DNA of 64,000 nucleotides from Flavobacterium aquariorum (GCF_003254745.1 NZ_QKXH01000002.1:1-64000), one strand, 5' to 3'; shown: positions 45,612 to 54,696, counted from the stretch's first letter. The notes: generated by a model not told the origin, from the letters alone. A program made the numbers and translations.

Positions 45612-47354
45612 ATGCAATTATTTGACTGGATTGTACTGATAGTAACACTATTATTTATTGTAATTTATGGTGCTTGGAAAACACGAGGCAGCAAAAACGT
45701 TGAGGATTATATTCTGGGCAACAACGAAACTCCTTGGTTTACCGTTGGACTTTCAGTTATGGCCACACAGGCCAGTGCCATTACTTTCCTTTCTACGCCA
45801 GGTCAGGCTTATCATGACGGAATGGGGTTTGTACAATTCTATTTTGGATTACCTATTGCAATGGTGGTAATCTGCCTCACTTTTATACCTATATATCACA
45901 AATACAAAGTCTATACAGCTTATGAATATTTAGAAAAAAGATTTGACTTAAAAACCCGTTCCTTGGCTGCTGTTTTATTTTTGGTTCAAAGAGGTTTAGG
46001 AACAGGAATTACCATTTATGCTCCCTCTATCATTTTATCGGCACTATTGGGTTGGAATCTAACGTATATGAATATCATTATCGGTATTTTGGTTATCATT
46101 TATACCTTTTCGGGAGGAACAAAAGCTGTAAATGTCACTCAAAAACAACAAATGTTCGTAATTTTATCTGGGATGCTGATTACTTTTTTTCTTATTCTCG
46201 ATTATCTGCCTAATGACATGACTTTTGACAATGCCTTGCATATTGCTGGCGCGAATCAAAAAATGAATATCGTGAATTTCTCTTTTGATTTGGATGAAAA
46301 ATACACTTTTTGGAGCGGAATTACAGGTGGCTTCTTTCTTGCCTTAGCCTATTTTGGAACCGATCAATCACAGGTTGGCCGTTATTTGTCTGGAAGATCC
46401 GTTCGCGAAAGTCAAATGGGATTAATCATGAACGGACTTTTAAAAGTGCCCATGCAATTCTTAATTTTATTAACTGGAGTAATGGTTTTTGTCTTTTTTC
46501 AATTCAATGAAACGCCTTTGAACTTTAACCCAAACAATAAAATCACTGTTGAAAACTCAAAATACAAAGGCGAATATCAAAATTTACAGAAAGATTTAAA
46601 CAAATTATCCGAAGATGAAAAAGTCGTAAATCTATTATACATAGATCAACTCAATCAGGATTATGACAATCCTACCCTTCGAAAAGAGTTAGTCGATTTG
46701 GCACTCAAAGAAAAAGAATTAAGGGCAAAGGCCAGAGAAATAATTTCAAAAGCGGATAACAAAGCCGAAACAAACGATAAGGATTATGTCTTTTTCTATT
46801 TCATACTCCACTATTTGCCAAAAGGTCTTATTGGTTTATTGCTGGCAGTAATCATTTCAGCAGCTATGTCTTCTACCGCATCGGGTCTTAATGCATTGGC
46901 TTCAACAACGGCTATTGATATTTACAAACGCAATGTCAAAGAAGAAAAATCTGAGAGACATTATCTGAAGGTATCTAAACTTTTCACTCTAATGTGGGGA
47001 ATCATTGCCATCGCATTTGCTTGCATTGCTACTCTTTTTGAAAATTTAATCCAACTCGTAAATATTATTGGTTCTATATTTTACGGTACTGTTTTAGGTA
47101 TTTTCCTTGTTGGCTTTTATACTAAAAAAATACGCGGAAAATCAATTTACTACAGTGCTATAATTAGTCAAATCACTATTTTTATCATATATTATTTCAC
47201 CAACTTTATCTATCCAAGCGGGGCTGAAAAACTAGGCTATTTATGGCTCAATTTTATTGGGGCATTACTCACTATAGTGTTATCTTATTTGTTACAAACT
47301 ACTATTTTTAAAACCGAAGAACAAACAACATTGGCAGAAAATATAGCTTCATAA
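45612..47354 (+). CDS. Sodium:solute symporter (SSS family)
   Basis: A 580-residue inner-membrane transporter with about 13 TM helices. Typical features are the early GNNETPWFTVGLSVMATQASAITFLSTPG region, FGTDQSQVGRYLSGRS in mid-protein and the Na-site SSTASGLNALASTTAIDIYKR near residue 425. A charged cytoplasmic insert lies at about 310-385 (QKDLNKLSEDEKVVNLL). The neighbours suggest it carries the sugar freed or modified by the PIG-L deacetylase. Substrate unknown. Confidence 0.92.
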   Translation: MQLFDWIVLIVTLLFIVIYGAWKTRGSKNVEDYILGNNETPWFTVGLSVMATQASAITFLSTPGQAYHDGMGFVQFYFGLPIAMVVICLTFIPIYHKYKVYTAYEYLEKRFDLKTRSLAAVLFLVQRGLGTGITIYAPSIILSALLGWNLTYMNIIIGILVIIYTFSGGTKAVNVTQKQQMFVILSGMLITFFLILDYLPNDMTFDNALHIAGANQKMNIVNFSFDLDEKYTFWSGITGGFFLALAYFGTDQSQVGRYLSGRSVRESQMGLIMNGLLKVPMQFLILLTGVMVFVFFQFNETPLNFNPNNKITVENSKYKGEYQNLQKDLNKLSEDEKVVNLLYIDQLNQDYDNPTLRKELVDLALKEKELRAKAREIISKADNKAETNDKDYVFFYFILHYLPKGLIGLLLAVIISAAMSSTASGLNALASTTAIDIYKRNVKEEKSERHYLKVSKLFTLMWGIIAIAFACIATLFENLIQLVNIIGSIFYGTVLGIFLVGFYTKKIRGKSIYYSAIISQITIFIIYYFTNFIYPSGAEKLGYLWLNFIGALLTIVLSYLLQTTIFKTEEQTTLAENIAS

Positions 47355-47557
47355 AATTTTTAATAAATCCCGTTTCTTCATGATTCGGGATTCTTAACAT
47401 AATCATCTTTGGAGATACATAACAATGCATCTCTACTACACAATACATTACAATATTTTCTTAAAATTATTTATAAAAAAATAATACAAATAGTATTAAA
47501 ATATAATTTAAAAAAATCTAAATTTGATGCTTCAAATTATAACCAAACTATTTAGTA

Positions 47558-48559
47558 ATGAAATCAATAAAACTTATTTGCTTAGTGTTCTTTTTTCAAT
47601 TACTCTGCAGTAATACTACCTATGCTCAATTTGGTATTTCAACTGATTTATTAAAACTTGGAGCTTCAACACTTGGAATTGACAAACTGTTCAAAAAACC
47701 TGCAGCCATAACAACTGCGTTTGAAGATGTAAATAAAGAGGGCTCACAAATGCCAAATTTTTTTAAATTAGAAGTTGCCCAGCCATTATATTTATTGCCT
47801 AAAGCTCCCAATGGAGGATTTATACTCTGTGCCGGTTATTATGAAATGACAAACAAAAGTTATTGTTTACATGCGGGAACATTTGCCCCTTCTAAAGGAG
47901 ATGGCTATATGTATGCGCCTACTAACGGGTCCAAAAAAGAAATTGTTACAGCTATTTTAAAAAGTGCAGAAAATCATCCCGAAATACAGCAACATGATAT
48001 CCAAATATTATTATGGGCAATTATTGCCAAAACAAAATTCATTGATTTTAGTAATGAAGTAAAACTAACAGCGATAACCCTACTTACCAAAAAACAATTA
48101 ACGCAACTGGAAGATGGTGCGTTAGGTTTTTTACCCGATGATGTTATCAATCAAGCCAAAGCAAAATTACCCGAAAGTGTACAAACTGTCTTTGAAGCCG
48201 AAAACAACATTCGTGGCTTAATAACTTCCGGAAACTACACCTATCAAGAAATGGAAAAATATGCTATTCTTGCTGGTTTTGCACCTCCAAGAACGGATTA
48301 TCCAAGCGGTATATGGACTTTGCACCCTGATGGTTATTATGTTCGATATATTCCTTCAGGTTACTCAGTTACCAAAGTTCAAATCTATGTTCCCAAAGAG
48401 CTTATCATTAGTTTAAAAGGAAAAATCCTTATTTATGACGCAACCAATGACATTGCATGTCCAGCAAATACAGGTTCGCAAAGATTGGCACAAACTAATG
48501 AACCTTTAAATCCAGATTATTCAATTATACTAAAAACCTTATGCGATGGTGTAAATTAA
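47558..48559 (+). CDS. Secreted hypothetical protein with thioester-domain-like motifs
   Basis: A 333-residue exported protein (signal ends TTYAQ). The middle part (residues about 88-160) reads like a Gram-positive thioester domain: KSYCLHAGTFAPSKGDGYMYAP with Cys103, then a helix and HDIQILLWAI with Gln149. These match the family's [YFL]C and hydrophobic-Q-x-x-hydrophobic pair that forms an internal Cys-Gln thioester. Residues about 250-300 (GIWTLHPDGYYVRYIPSGYSVTKVQIYVP) look like a second, beta domain. I do not know a family entry. It is flanked by terminators, with a TAAATTTG -7 element at 47519-47526. A thioester-based adhesin is possible but unproven. Confidence 0.6.
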   Translation: MKSIKLICLVFFFQLLCSNTTYAQFGISTDLLKLGASTLGIDKLFKKPAAITTAFEDVNKEGSQMPNFFKLEVAQPLYLLPKAPNGGFILCAGYYEMTNKSYCLHAGTFAPSKGDGYMYAPTNGSKKEIVTAILKSAENHPEIQQHDIQILLWAIIAKTKFIDFSNEVKLTAITLLTKKQLTQLEDGALGFLPDDVINQAKAKLPESVQTVFEAENNIRGLITSGNYTYQEMEKYAILAGFAPPRTDYPSGIWTLHPDGYYVRYIPSGYSVTKVQIYVPKELIISLKGKILIYDATNDIACPANTGSQRLAQTNEPLNPDYSIILKTLCDGVN

Positions 48560-48576
48560 TATTAAAACAGTTTATT

Positions 48577-48617
48577 AAAAAATCCCGTTTCGCCTTAAAA
48601 AGACGAGACGGGATTTT
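48577..48617. terminator. Bidirectional terminator between the thioester-like gene and DUF2911
   Basis: A 15-bp stem (AAAAATCCCG...CGGGATTTTT) with one wobble pair, an A-run left and T-run right, between convergent genes. Confidence 0.85.
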
Positions 48618-48654
48618 TAATATAATCATTAGTCAGAATAGAGTTAGGTATATT

Positions 48655-49500
48655 CTATTTTTTACTCCACTCCGCAATACTTTCTCTATTCATTTTTACG
48701 TAATCTTGATTTTTAGCAGTTTCTGCAGCTACAAGAGATAAATTTGCGGTTTCAATAGCACCTTTTTTGTCTCCCGCTCTGGCTTGAATCAAAGATTTTT
48801 GGCGAGTATACCAATAAGGTTTTTCAGTACTCAATTCCATAGCTTTATCCATGTAAGACATTGCCTTTGCGTTATCACCATTAGACTGATAAATGTATTG
48901 TGCAGCCGAAAAATAATCAGCAGATGTTGGTCCTGCCAATACTTTTTCAATATTTGCTAATACTTCTTTTTGAGTAGGAACTGTAAATTTCATGGAAACA
49001 GAGGAGTTTTCCCAAGCCATATCCAAGGTAGCAGTATCTGCAGTCAAATTACCAATACCAATTGTAAAAGACTCTACTGATTTTGACATTGCATCTTCTT
49101 TTACAGTAGTTCTCAATACTACATTAGCTTCATTCCATACTTCAGGATTTCCCCAATTGTTTGTGGTAGAATAAAAAATCACTTCCCAGCTTTCTATTTT
49201 AGGAATAGTGTACAAAGCATATTTTCCTTTAGGTAAAGTTTTACCATCAATTACAACATCCTCACTAAAAGAAATAGTGGTGTTTTCATTGGCTCCAGTC
49301 CTCCAAACTTTTCCAAAAGGAACCAAATTTCCAAATACCGCTCTTCCTCTTGCTGCTGGTCTGCAATAAACTATTTCAATATCCGTCAATCCAACTGTTT
49401 GAAAAACTGTCGCTTTCGGACTGGCTTGAGGCGTTTTTAGCTGAGCCTCAGTGATAAAGGGCGCTATAATAAATATTAAAGCAAAAAGTATTTTTTTCAT
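48655..49500 (-). CDS. DUF2911 domain-containing secreted protein
   Basis: A 281-residue protein with signal peptide (ends FITEAQ). DUF2911 covers about residues 30-165: ATVFQTVGLTDIEIVYCRPAARGR, FGNLVPFGKVWRTGANENT and TLPKGKYALYTIP. A TPR-like helical tail follows (SADYFSAAQYIYQSNGDNAKAMSYMDKAM). The family is common in Bacteroidetes and has no known function. It stands alone on the minus strand. Confidence 0.9.
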   Translation of the reverse strand: MKKILFALIFIIAPFITEAQLKTPQASPKATVFQTVGLTDIEIVYCRPAARGRAVFGNLVPFGKVWRTGANENTTISFSEDVVIDGKTLPKGKYALYTIPKIESWEVIFYSTTNNWGNPEVWNEANVVLRTTVKEDAMSKSVESFTIGIGNLTADTATLDMAWENSSVSMKFTVPTQKEVLANIEKVLAGPTSADYFSAAQYIYQSNGDNAKAMSYMDKAMELSTEKPYWYTRQKSLIQARAGDKKGAIETANLSLVAAETAKNQDYVKMNRESIAEWSKK

Positions 49501-50096
49501 ATTATTGGTTTATGTATTTCTCCAAATTTACAAATTCAAAAAGCTTTAAATGTTAATATTTCCTTAATTCAAATTTAGCTGTTATTCAATTTTATTTGTT
49601 GTACAATTATTTCTAAAATAGAAAAACAGTATCCCAACCAAAAATTTATAAATCCTATAAGCTTTTTAAAAAATTATATAACAAGAAAAAAGAGGTTCGG
49701 GTCTAAATTTGTAATTAAATCATACTTGATTCATAAAGAAGTTGCTATTTATACCTTAGCCAATTTTATAAAGAAATATTATCATGGAAAATCAAAAAAT
49801 AATAGTCGAAAAAATAAAATATCTTGTTTATAAAGGTATGTATTACTGTTTTGAAATTCGATACATCTTTAATTTATAGTGATTCAGCAGAAACTAAAAT
49901 GCTAAGTTGCTAAGATTTTAGAAGGCATTATAACATGACAAATTATCTTGAATATCAAGAATCAATATACTAGATAAAGTTTGGGAAATATACTAAACCT
50001 TAGAAAACTTAGATACTTAGATACTTAGAAACTAAAATAGTACTTATAGGATTTATAACTATTTTTTTTTTAAAATGTCCTTCAAAAAAGTATAAA
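49501..50096. other. AT-rich intergenic region with short tandem words
   Basis: About 600 bp without a credible gene. A 31-codon ORF at 49784-49879 has no family likeness. Around 49990-50035 there are tandem TTAGATAC words. No repeat hairpin or operator was recognised. Confidence 0.4.
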
Positions 50097-50750
50097 TTAA
50101 TATTGTGAAACCTTCTCAAAATTCAATTCATCAAAATGATTGACTACAACATCCGCCAATGACAAATCCTGATCTTTGGAATGAAAGCTGTTATATCCTA
50201 CGCAAAAAATGCCTGCAGCTTTGGCCGCTTTCACACCATTGGTACTATCCTCAATAACGATACAATTCTCTTTTGGTGAGACCGACAAGGACGCTGCATG
50301 CAAGAAAATAGCAGGATGGGGCTTTGATTTAGGAAAATCTTCACCACTTACAATATGTGAAAAATATTGGTGCAAATCAAAACGGCGAAAAACTCTGTCG
50401 ATCGTCACTTTTGAAGCCGACGAAGCCACAATTAACTGCATTCCATTTTGATGAAAATCTTTAATTAAATTCTCCACTCCTTCCAACAAAGCTAAATCTT
50501 CTTTGCTATCAAAAGCATCATTAAAAATGGATCTTTTTCTCAAAATCAAGTCTTCCACCTCATGTTCTAACTGGAAATGTTCTTTTAATTTCTGAAAAGT
50601 ATTGCGAGTCGATAATCCTGTAAAAGAAGTGTACATTTCCTCTGGAACCTCAATATTCAGTTCGCCAAATTGTTTGTAATAAGCATAACGGTGTACCAAT
50701 TCTGTATCTACAATTACACCATCCATGTCGAAAATTACGGTTTTTATCAT
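50097..50750 (-). CDS. HAD family phosphatase (beta-phosphoglucomutase-like)
   Basis: A 217-residue HAD hydrolase of subfamily IA. Motif I is FDMDGVIVDTELVH (residues 8-21), the cap domain spans about 20-85, motif II is IVASSASKVTI, and motifs III/IV are KSKPHPAIFLHAA and CIVIEDSTNGVKAAKAAG. It resembles beta-phosphoglucomutases or sugar phosphatases; the substrate cannot be told. It lies 148 bp after tcdA on the same strand. Confidence 0.9.
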   Translation of the reverse strand: MIKTVIFDMDGVIVDTELVHRYAYYKQFGELNIEVPEEMYTSFTGLSTRNTFQKLKEHFQLEHEVEDLILRKRSIFNDAFDSKEDLALLEGVENLIKDFHQNGMQLIVASSASKVTIDRVFRRFDLHQYFSHIVSGEDFPKSKPHPAIFLHAASLSVSPKENCIVIEDSTNGVKAAKAAGIFCVGYNSFHSKDQDLSLADVVVNHFDELNFEKVSQY

Positions 50751-50897
50751 TTTTTTTAGATTCTAAGATGCTGAGTTCCTATGATACTGTGACACCTAAT
50801 TTATATATTTTTAGTTTGGTTTGAAAAAGGTTTAAGGTTGTTTAAAATTGTTTGAAATGGTCCTAAACAATTAATCGATTAAACGATTCACCCCTTT

Positions 50898-51614
50898 CTA
50901 CTCTTTCTTAAGCAAATATCGAATTACCGTTTCGGCCGCATATAAACCAAACAATCCTGGCATATAACTATTGGTTCCATAAAACGATTTTTTAAAATTG
51001 GAGCCATCTGTCATGCGCAGACTGGATTCATCTTGGATTTCGGAAGAAAAAACCACTTTCACTTTATTGATCTTCTCTTTCTTTAAACGCTTTCTGATTG
51101 TTTTGGCAAAATAGCAATTTACGGTTTTGGCAATGTCTGTCACTTTCACTTTCGAAGCTTCCATTTTTCCTCCAGCTCCCATACTACTTATGATTCGTAC
51201 TTTCTTCCTTTTGGCCGAAATAATCAAATTCAGTTTTGGTGTTACACTGTCAATACAATCCAAAACATAATCATATTCATTGGTAACAATCTCGTAAGCA
51301 CGCTCCGGCGAAAGAAACTCTTTTAGTCGAATCAAATTCAATTCTGGATTGATATCCATCAATCGGTCACTCACAACATCAACTTTAGACTGTCCTACTG
51401 TAGAATGCAAAGCAGGTAATTGTCTATTTACATTGGTAATATCCACCACATCGCCATCTACAATGGTCATCGTTCCCACTCCTGCTCTAGCCAAAAATTC
51501 GGCCGCAAAAGAACCCACTCCACCAAGTCCTACCACCATTACATGAGCATTTTGCAAATTCTGTAATCCTTCTTTTTTAAACAATAGTTCGGCTCTTTCT
51601 GTCCACTCTGCCAT
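50898..51614 (-). CDS. tcdA: tRNA threonylcarbamoyladenosine dehydratase
   Basis: A 238-residue ThiF/E1-like enzyme that makes the cyclic form of N6-threonylcarbamoyladenosine in tRNA. The ATP-binding motif VVGLGGVGSFAAEFLARAGVG (27-47) is followed by IVDGDVVDITNVNRQLPA, YVLDCIDSVTPK, and a C-terminal GTNSYMPGLFGLYAAETVIRYLL. It lies 23 bp after the tatD gene and is probably in one operon with it and DUF1684. Confidence 0.92.
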   Translation of the reverse strand: MAEWTERAELLFKKEGLQNLQNAHVMVVGLGGVGSFAAEFLARAGVGTMTIVDGDVVDITNVNRQLPALHSTVGQSKVDVVSDRLMDINPELNLIRLKEFLSPERAYEIVTNEYDYVLDCIDSVTPKLNLIISAKRKKVRIISSMGAGGKMEASKVKVTDIAKTVNCYFAKTIRKRLKKEKINKVKVVFSSEIQDESSLRMTDGSNFKKSFYGTNSYMPGLFGLYAAETVIRYLLKKE

Positions 51615-51637
51615 ATCAATTCGTTTTATTTTTATTC

Positions 51638-52291
51638 TTAAAGTTGCTTTTTAAAAACCGCTGCAAAATTACTCTTTATTTGTTGTTGCAGTTCATCCAT
51701 ATTCCATTTTTTATATTGGGCTGCCAAGGCATACACTTCCTCAATTCCTTCTTCCACAGTATCTGTTTCCAGAAAAAAACGGTCATTTGGTATGCTTTGA
51801 AAAACCTTTTCTAGTTCTGGATTACGCAATAAATATTTCCCGAATGATATAAAAAAACCGTTATCGATGAGTTCTTTTGCCACTTGCTTGTTCTTTGAGA
51901 AACCGTGAATCAGCATAGGAACGGTAATTTTTAATCGTTTTTTGATTGCAATCACTTCCTGAAAAGCCGCCACACAATGAATCACGACAGGTTTATTGTG
52001 TTTTTGTGCCAAAAGCAATTGTCTTTCAAAAACCATTTGCTGTAATTCGAACGGAATTTCGATGCGTTTATCCAATCCACATTCGCCAAGAGCGAGACAA
52101 TTGGGTTCTTCTAATTTACTTTCTATTATTTGCAAATCGGTCTCAAGTCTTTGTTCATCAATATACCATGGGTGAATCCCGATGGAATAATACGGAATCG
52201 CAACATCAAATTCCTTTGGATATTGATTGACGAGTTCCAAGATTGTGTCCTGATTCGTTAATTTGTGGGTATGCAAATTAAAGTAATTCAT
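51638..52291 (-). CDS. TatD family metal-dependent hydrolase
   Basis: A 217-residue TIM-barrel hydrolase, shorter than typical TatD (about 260). Metal-binding residues are visible in YFNLHTHK at the start, ALGECGLD, VVIHCVAAF, MLIHGFSK and FLETDT near the end. TatD proteins act as DNases in E. coli; the true role is uncertain. Its ATG overlaps the DUF1684 stop by one base. Confidence 0.88.
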   Translation of the reverse strand: MNYFNLHTHKLTNQDTILELVNQYPKEFDVAIPYYSIGIHPWYIDEQRLETDLQIIESKLEEPNCLALGECGLDKRIEIPFELQQMVFERQLLLAQKHNKPVVIHCVAAFQEVIAIKKRLKITVPMLIHGFSKNKQVAKELIDNGFFISFGKYLLRNPELEKVFQSIPNDRFFLETDTVEEGIEEVYALAAQYKKWNMDELQQQIKSNFAAVFKKQL

Positions 52292-52893
52292 TAGTCATGA
52301 AACTTCTTTACGCCTGCTTTGATCTCGATAGCCAAATCGTTTTCCAATGGCACTTTTGGGCATGAATATTTATGGCTGTAAGCACAATACGGATTGTATG
52401 ATAAATTAAAATCAATAACAATCGTATTTCCGCTTGGAATTTTTAAATCAATGTATTTTCCACCAATATAACTCTCTTTTCCAGAGGTCAAATCCGAAAA
52501 AGGTAAAAACAAATGGTCTTTGTATGCTGAATTTTTGGAGAGTTCAATATTGCGATAAATATTCAGTTTTAACTCTTTTCCTTCTAACTGAAAATGAGCC
52601 TCACCGTATTTTACATACATCGGTTTTTTTGCGCCAGTAGTTGGCATCACAAAAGGTTTTTCGTCCTCAGTTCTAATGAATTGTGCAACCACAAAAGCTT
52701 TTTCATTGGCAGGGTAAAAATCCAATGCCTTGAAATTGGCCAAATCTTCAGGCAAAAGCGGGCTTGTCTTTGCATCTGAAAATTCTGTATTGAGATCTTT
52801 TTGAAATTTTTCGACTGCTGCCAAATCAAATTTTTCTTGGCCAAAGCCTATGTTAAATAATACTAATAGAACCAAAGTCAGCGTAACTCTCAT
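52291..52893 (-). CDS. DUF1684 domain-containing secreted protein
   Basis: The ATG at 52893 gives 200 residues with a clean signal peptide (MRVTLTLVLLVLFNIGFGQ); an in-frame codon 120 bp upstream adds an unlikely extension and is rejected. The DUF1684 core spans about 110-200: DHLFLPFSDLTSGKESYIGGKYIDL, then IDFNLSYNPYCAYSHKYSCPKVP, with the invariant Asn-Pro-Tyr-Cys. Function unknown, although heme- or metal-binding has been proposed for related proteins. First gene of the DUF1684-tatD-tcdA unit. Confidence 0.9.
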   Translation of the reverse strand: MRVTLTLVLLVLFNIGFGQEKFDLAAVEKFQKDLNTEFSDAKTSPLLPEDLANFKALDFYPANEKAFVVAQFIRTEDEKPFVMPTTGAKKPMYVKYGEAHFQLEGKELKLNIYRNIELSKNSAYKDHLFLPFSDLTSGKESYIGGKYIDLKIPSGNTIVIDFNLSYNPYCAYSHKYSCPKVPLENDLAIEIKAGVKKFHD

Positions 52894-53040
52894 ATCTTTA
52901 AATTTTAGGCAAAAATAGTTTAAAGTTACAAAGCCACAAAGTTTATGTTTAGAGAAACAAATATCTTGAAATACACTAAATATCTCTGTAGCCCAGATTA
53001 CTTCACTTAGCATTTATTTTCATAGGAGTTCAGTGAACTT

Positions 53041-53115
53041 CGTTTGCAGTGAAAATCCTTTTATTTTTTTCTTTAAAAAATAAAAGATTGCAACGAATAG
53101 CTGGAAATAGCTCCT
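53041..53115 (+). repeat. Dispersed intergenic palindromic element, copy 2
   Basis: Shares AGTGAAAATCC, an AT hairpin around 53056-53090 and GATTGCAACGAATAGC-GG with the element at 38834. The 5' part differs (GTTTGC instead of GCCCCG). It sits 40 bp before the MFS gene. Confidence 0.55.
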
Positions 53116-53153
53116 AAAAAACTTTGTAGATTTGCAATATAAGAATTTACTAC

Positions 53154-54365
53154 ATGCTCAAAACTGCTCTCGGTCGCTACATCAATAATTTTAAAGGATT
53201 CACACGCGAAGTTTGGATACTTGCCTTAATCACTTTTATCAATAGAGCCGGTACTATGGTGCTGCCTTTTTTATCCAAATATTTAAAGGAAGATTTGAAT
53301 TTTACCTACGGTGAAGTGGGATGGATTATGGTTGCCTTTGGTTTGGGTTCTATGTTGGGCTCTTGGATTGGAGGAAAATTGAGCGATAAAATTGGGTTTT
53401 ATAAAATCATGATTTTTAGTCTTTTTACAAGCGGAATCTTATTTATTCTACTGCAATACATTACAACTTTTTGGGGATTATGTTTTGGGATGTTTGTCAT
53501 TATGGCAATTTCAGATATGTTTCGTCCTGCCATGTTTGTATCCCTTAGCGCATATGCAAAACCCGAAAATAGAGTTCGTGCGCTGTCTTTAATTCGTTTA
53601 GCTGTAAATCTAGGTTTTACTGCCGGTCCAGCATTAGGCGGATTGATTATTATAGGGATGGGATACCAAGGCCTATTTTGGGTCGATGGAAGTACCTGCA
53701 TCATTGCAATTTTGATTTTTGCATTTTACATTAAAGAAAAAAAGAAAACACCTGTTGCCACAGATCATCCAATAACCAAAACAATTTCAAAATCGATCTT
53801 TAAAGACAAACCTTTTTGGCTACTGCTCTTTATCAGTTTTGTTACTTTTATGGTTTTTCTTCAAATATTTTCGACTTTACCCTTATATCACAACGAAAAA
53901 TTCGGGCTAAGTGAATTCCAAACCGGAATGCTGCTTTCCATCAACGGACTATTGGTTTTCCTTTTAGAAATGCCAATCGTAAGCGCCTTGGAAAGAAGAA
54001 AAACGAATAAAATAAAAAGCATTGCAATTGGGTCACTATTCATAACACTTGGATATTACATTTTGCTACTTGATTCTTGGGTTGGAATCTTAACAATTAG
54101 CATCATATTACTCACCTTTGGAGAAATTTTTTCTTTTCCATTTGTCAATGCCGTCGCCCTCAACCGAGCACCAAAAGGTCAAGAAGGAAAATATATGGGC
54201 TTCTATACCATGAGTTTTAGTCTGGCACATATAGTGAGTTCCAAAACAGGTCTGGAAATTATTGCTCACTATAACTATCAAGTCAATTGGTTTATCATGG
54301 GAACTTTAGGTGCAATATCCTTACTTTGCTGTTTTTGGCTCAACAAAATGATTCACAAAGAATAA
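53154..54365 (+). CDS. MFS transporter (multidrug-efflux-like)
   Basis: A 403-residue, 12-TM permease. The A-motif-like loop is GSWIGGKLSDKIGFYKI (residues about 65-81), and RALSLIRLAVNLGFTAGPALGG at about 140-161 resembles the motif C of drug antiporters. No signal peptide. It resembles MdtH/YceL-type exporters, but the substrate is unknown. It is a single-gene unit. Confidence 0.85.
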   Translation: MLKTALGRYINNFKGFTREVWILALITFINRAGTMVLPFLSKYLKEDLNFTYGEVGWIMVAFGLGSMLGSWIGGKLSDKIGFYKIMIFSLFTSGILFILLQYITTFWGLCFGMFVIMAISDMFRPAMFVSLSAYAKPENRVRALSLIRLAVNLGFTAGPALGGLIIIGMGYQGLFWVDGSTCIIAILIFAFYIKEKKKTPVATDHPITKTISKSIFKDKPFWLLLFISFVTFMVFLQIFSTLPLYHNEKFGLSEFQTGMLLSINGLLVFLLEMPIVSALERRKTNKIKSIAIGSLFITLGYYILLLDSWVGILTISIILLTFGEIFSFPFVNAVALNRAPKGQEGKYMGFYTMSFSLAHIVSSKTGLEIIAHYNYQVNWFIMGTLGAISLLCCFWLNKMIHKE

Positions 54366-54388
54366 AAATAACACCTATATAATAATTA

Positions 54389-54503
54389 GGGTGTGCCATC
54401 ATTATGAAAATGGGTCAAATATGCAAACCACTTATTTCGCCCATTTCCATAATGCTGTCGGGTCATCCGCGCTACTTCGGTAGCTTGCTTCTACCCCTCA
54501 CCC
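54389..54503. repeat. Structured intergenic palindromic element (REP-like)
   Basis: Ends GGGTG (54389-54393) and CACCC (54499-54503) can pair. Inside are an imperfect 20-bp stem (54400-54418 with 54436-54454) and a perfect GCTAC-TTCG-GTAGC tetraloop hairpin (54471-54484). The CGGGTCATCCGCGC and TACCCCTCAC parts match, from memory, repeats scattered in Flavobacterium genomes. Nothing else is seen in the 54366-54630 part of this gap. Confidence 0.6.
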
Positions 54504-54631
54504 AAGAACCACAACATTTGTATTCAAAACGATATTTTGTGTCCTTACCGTTTTCTATGCAAAGGTTCAAATAGGTTTCCAAAAATTTTTAGGCTAAAAA
54601 ACACATTCCAATCTCAATAAAATCGATGCAA

Positions 54632-54687
54632 AACTAAAATTTTAGTTAAATAACTATATTTATAGTTTGCAAACTAGAAATATAGTT
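54632..54687 (+). promoter_or_regulatory. Three BlaI-type operators with 20-bp period
   Basis: Three 16-bp palindromes of pattern AACTA-N6-TAGTT lie at 54632-54647 (perfect AACTAAAATTTTAGTT), 54652-54667 (AACTATATTTATAGTT) and 54672-54687 (AACTAGAAATATAGTT). Starts are exactly 20 bp apart, about two helical turns. They precede blaI and overlap its promoter, so they are likely its autoregulatory operators. Confidence 0.78.
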
Positions 54688-54696
54688 GTAAGTTTG
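54666..54696 (+). promoter_or_regulatory. Promoter of the blaI-M56 operon
   Basis: TTTG at 54666-54669, a 19-bp spacer and TAAGTTTG at 54689-54696 match the Bacteroidetes consensus. Operator 3 fills the spacer, so a bound repressor would block polymerase. The ATG is at 54734. Confidence 0.7.

Noticed and set aside
49784..49879. 31-codon ORF in the 49.5-50.1 kb gap
   Set aside because: No family likeness, ordinary AT-rich composition and no promoter; likely chance.
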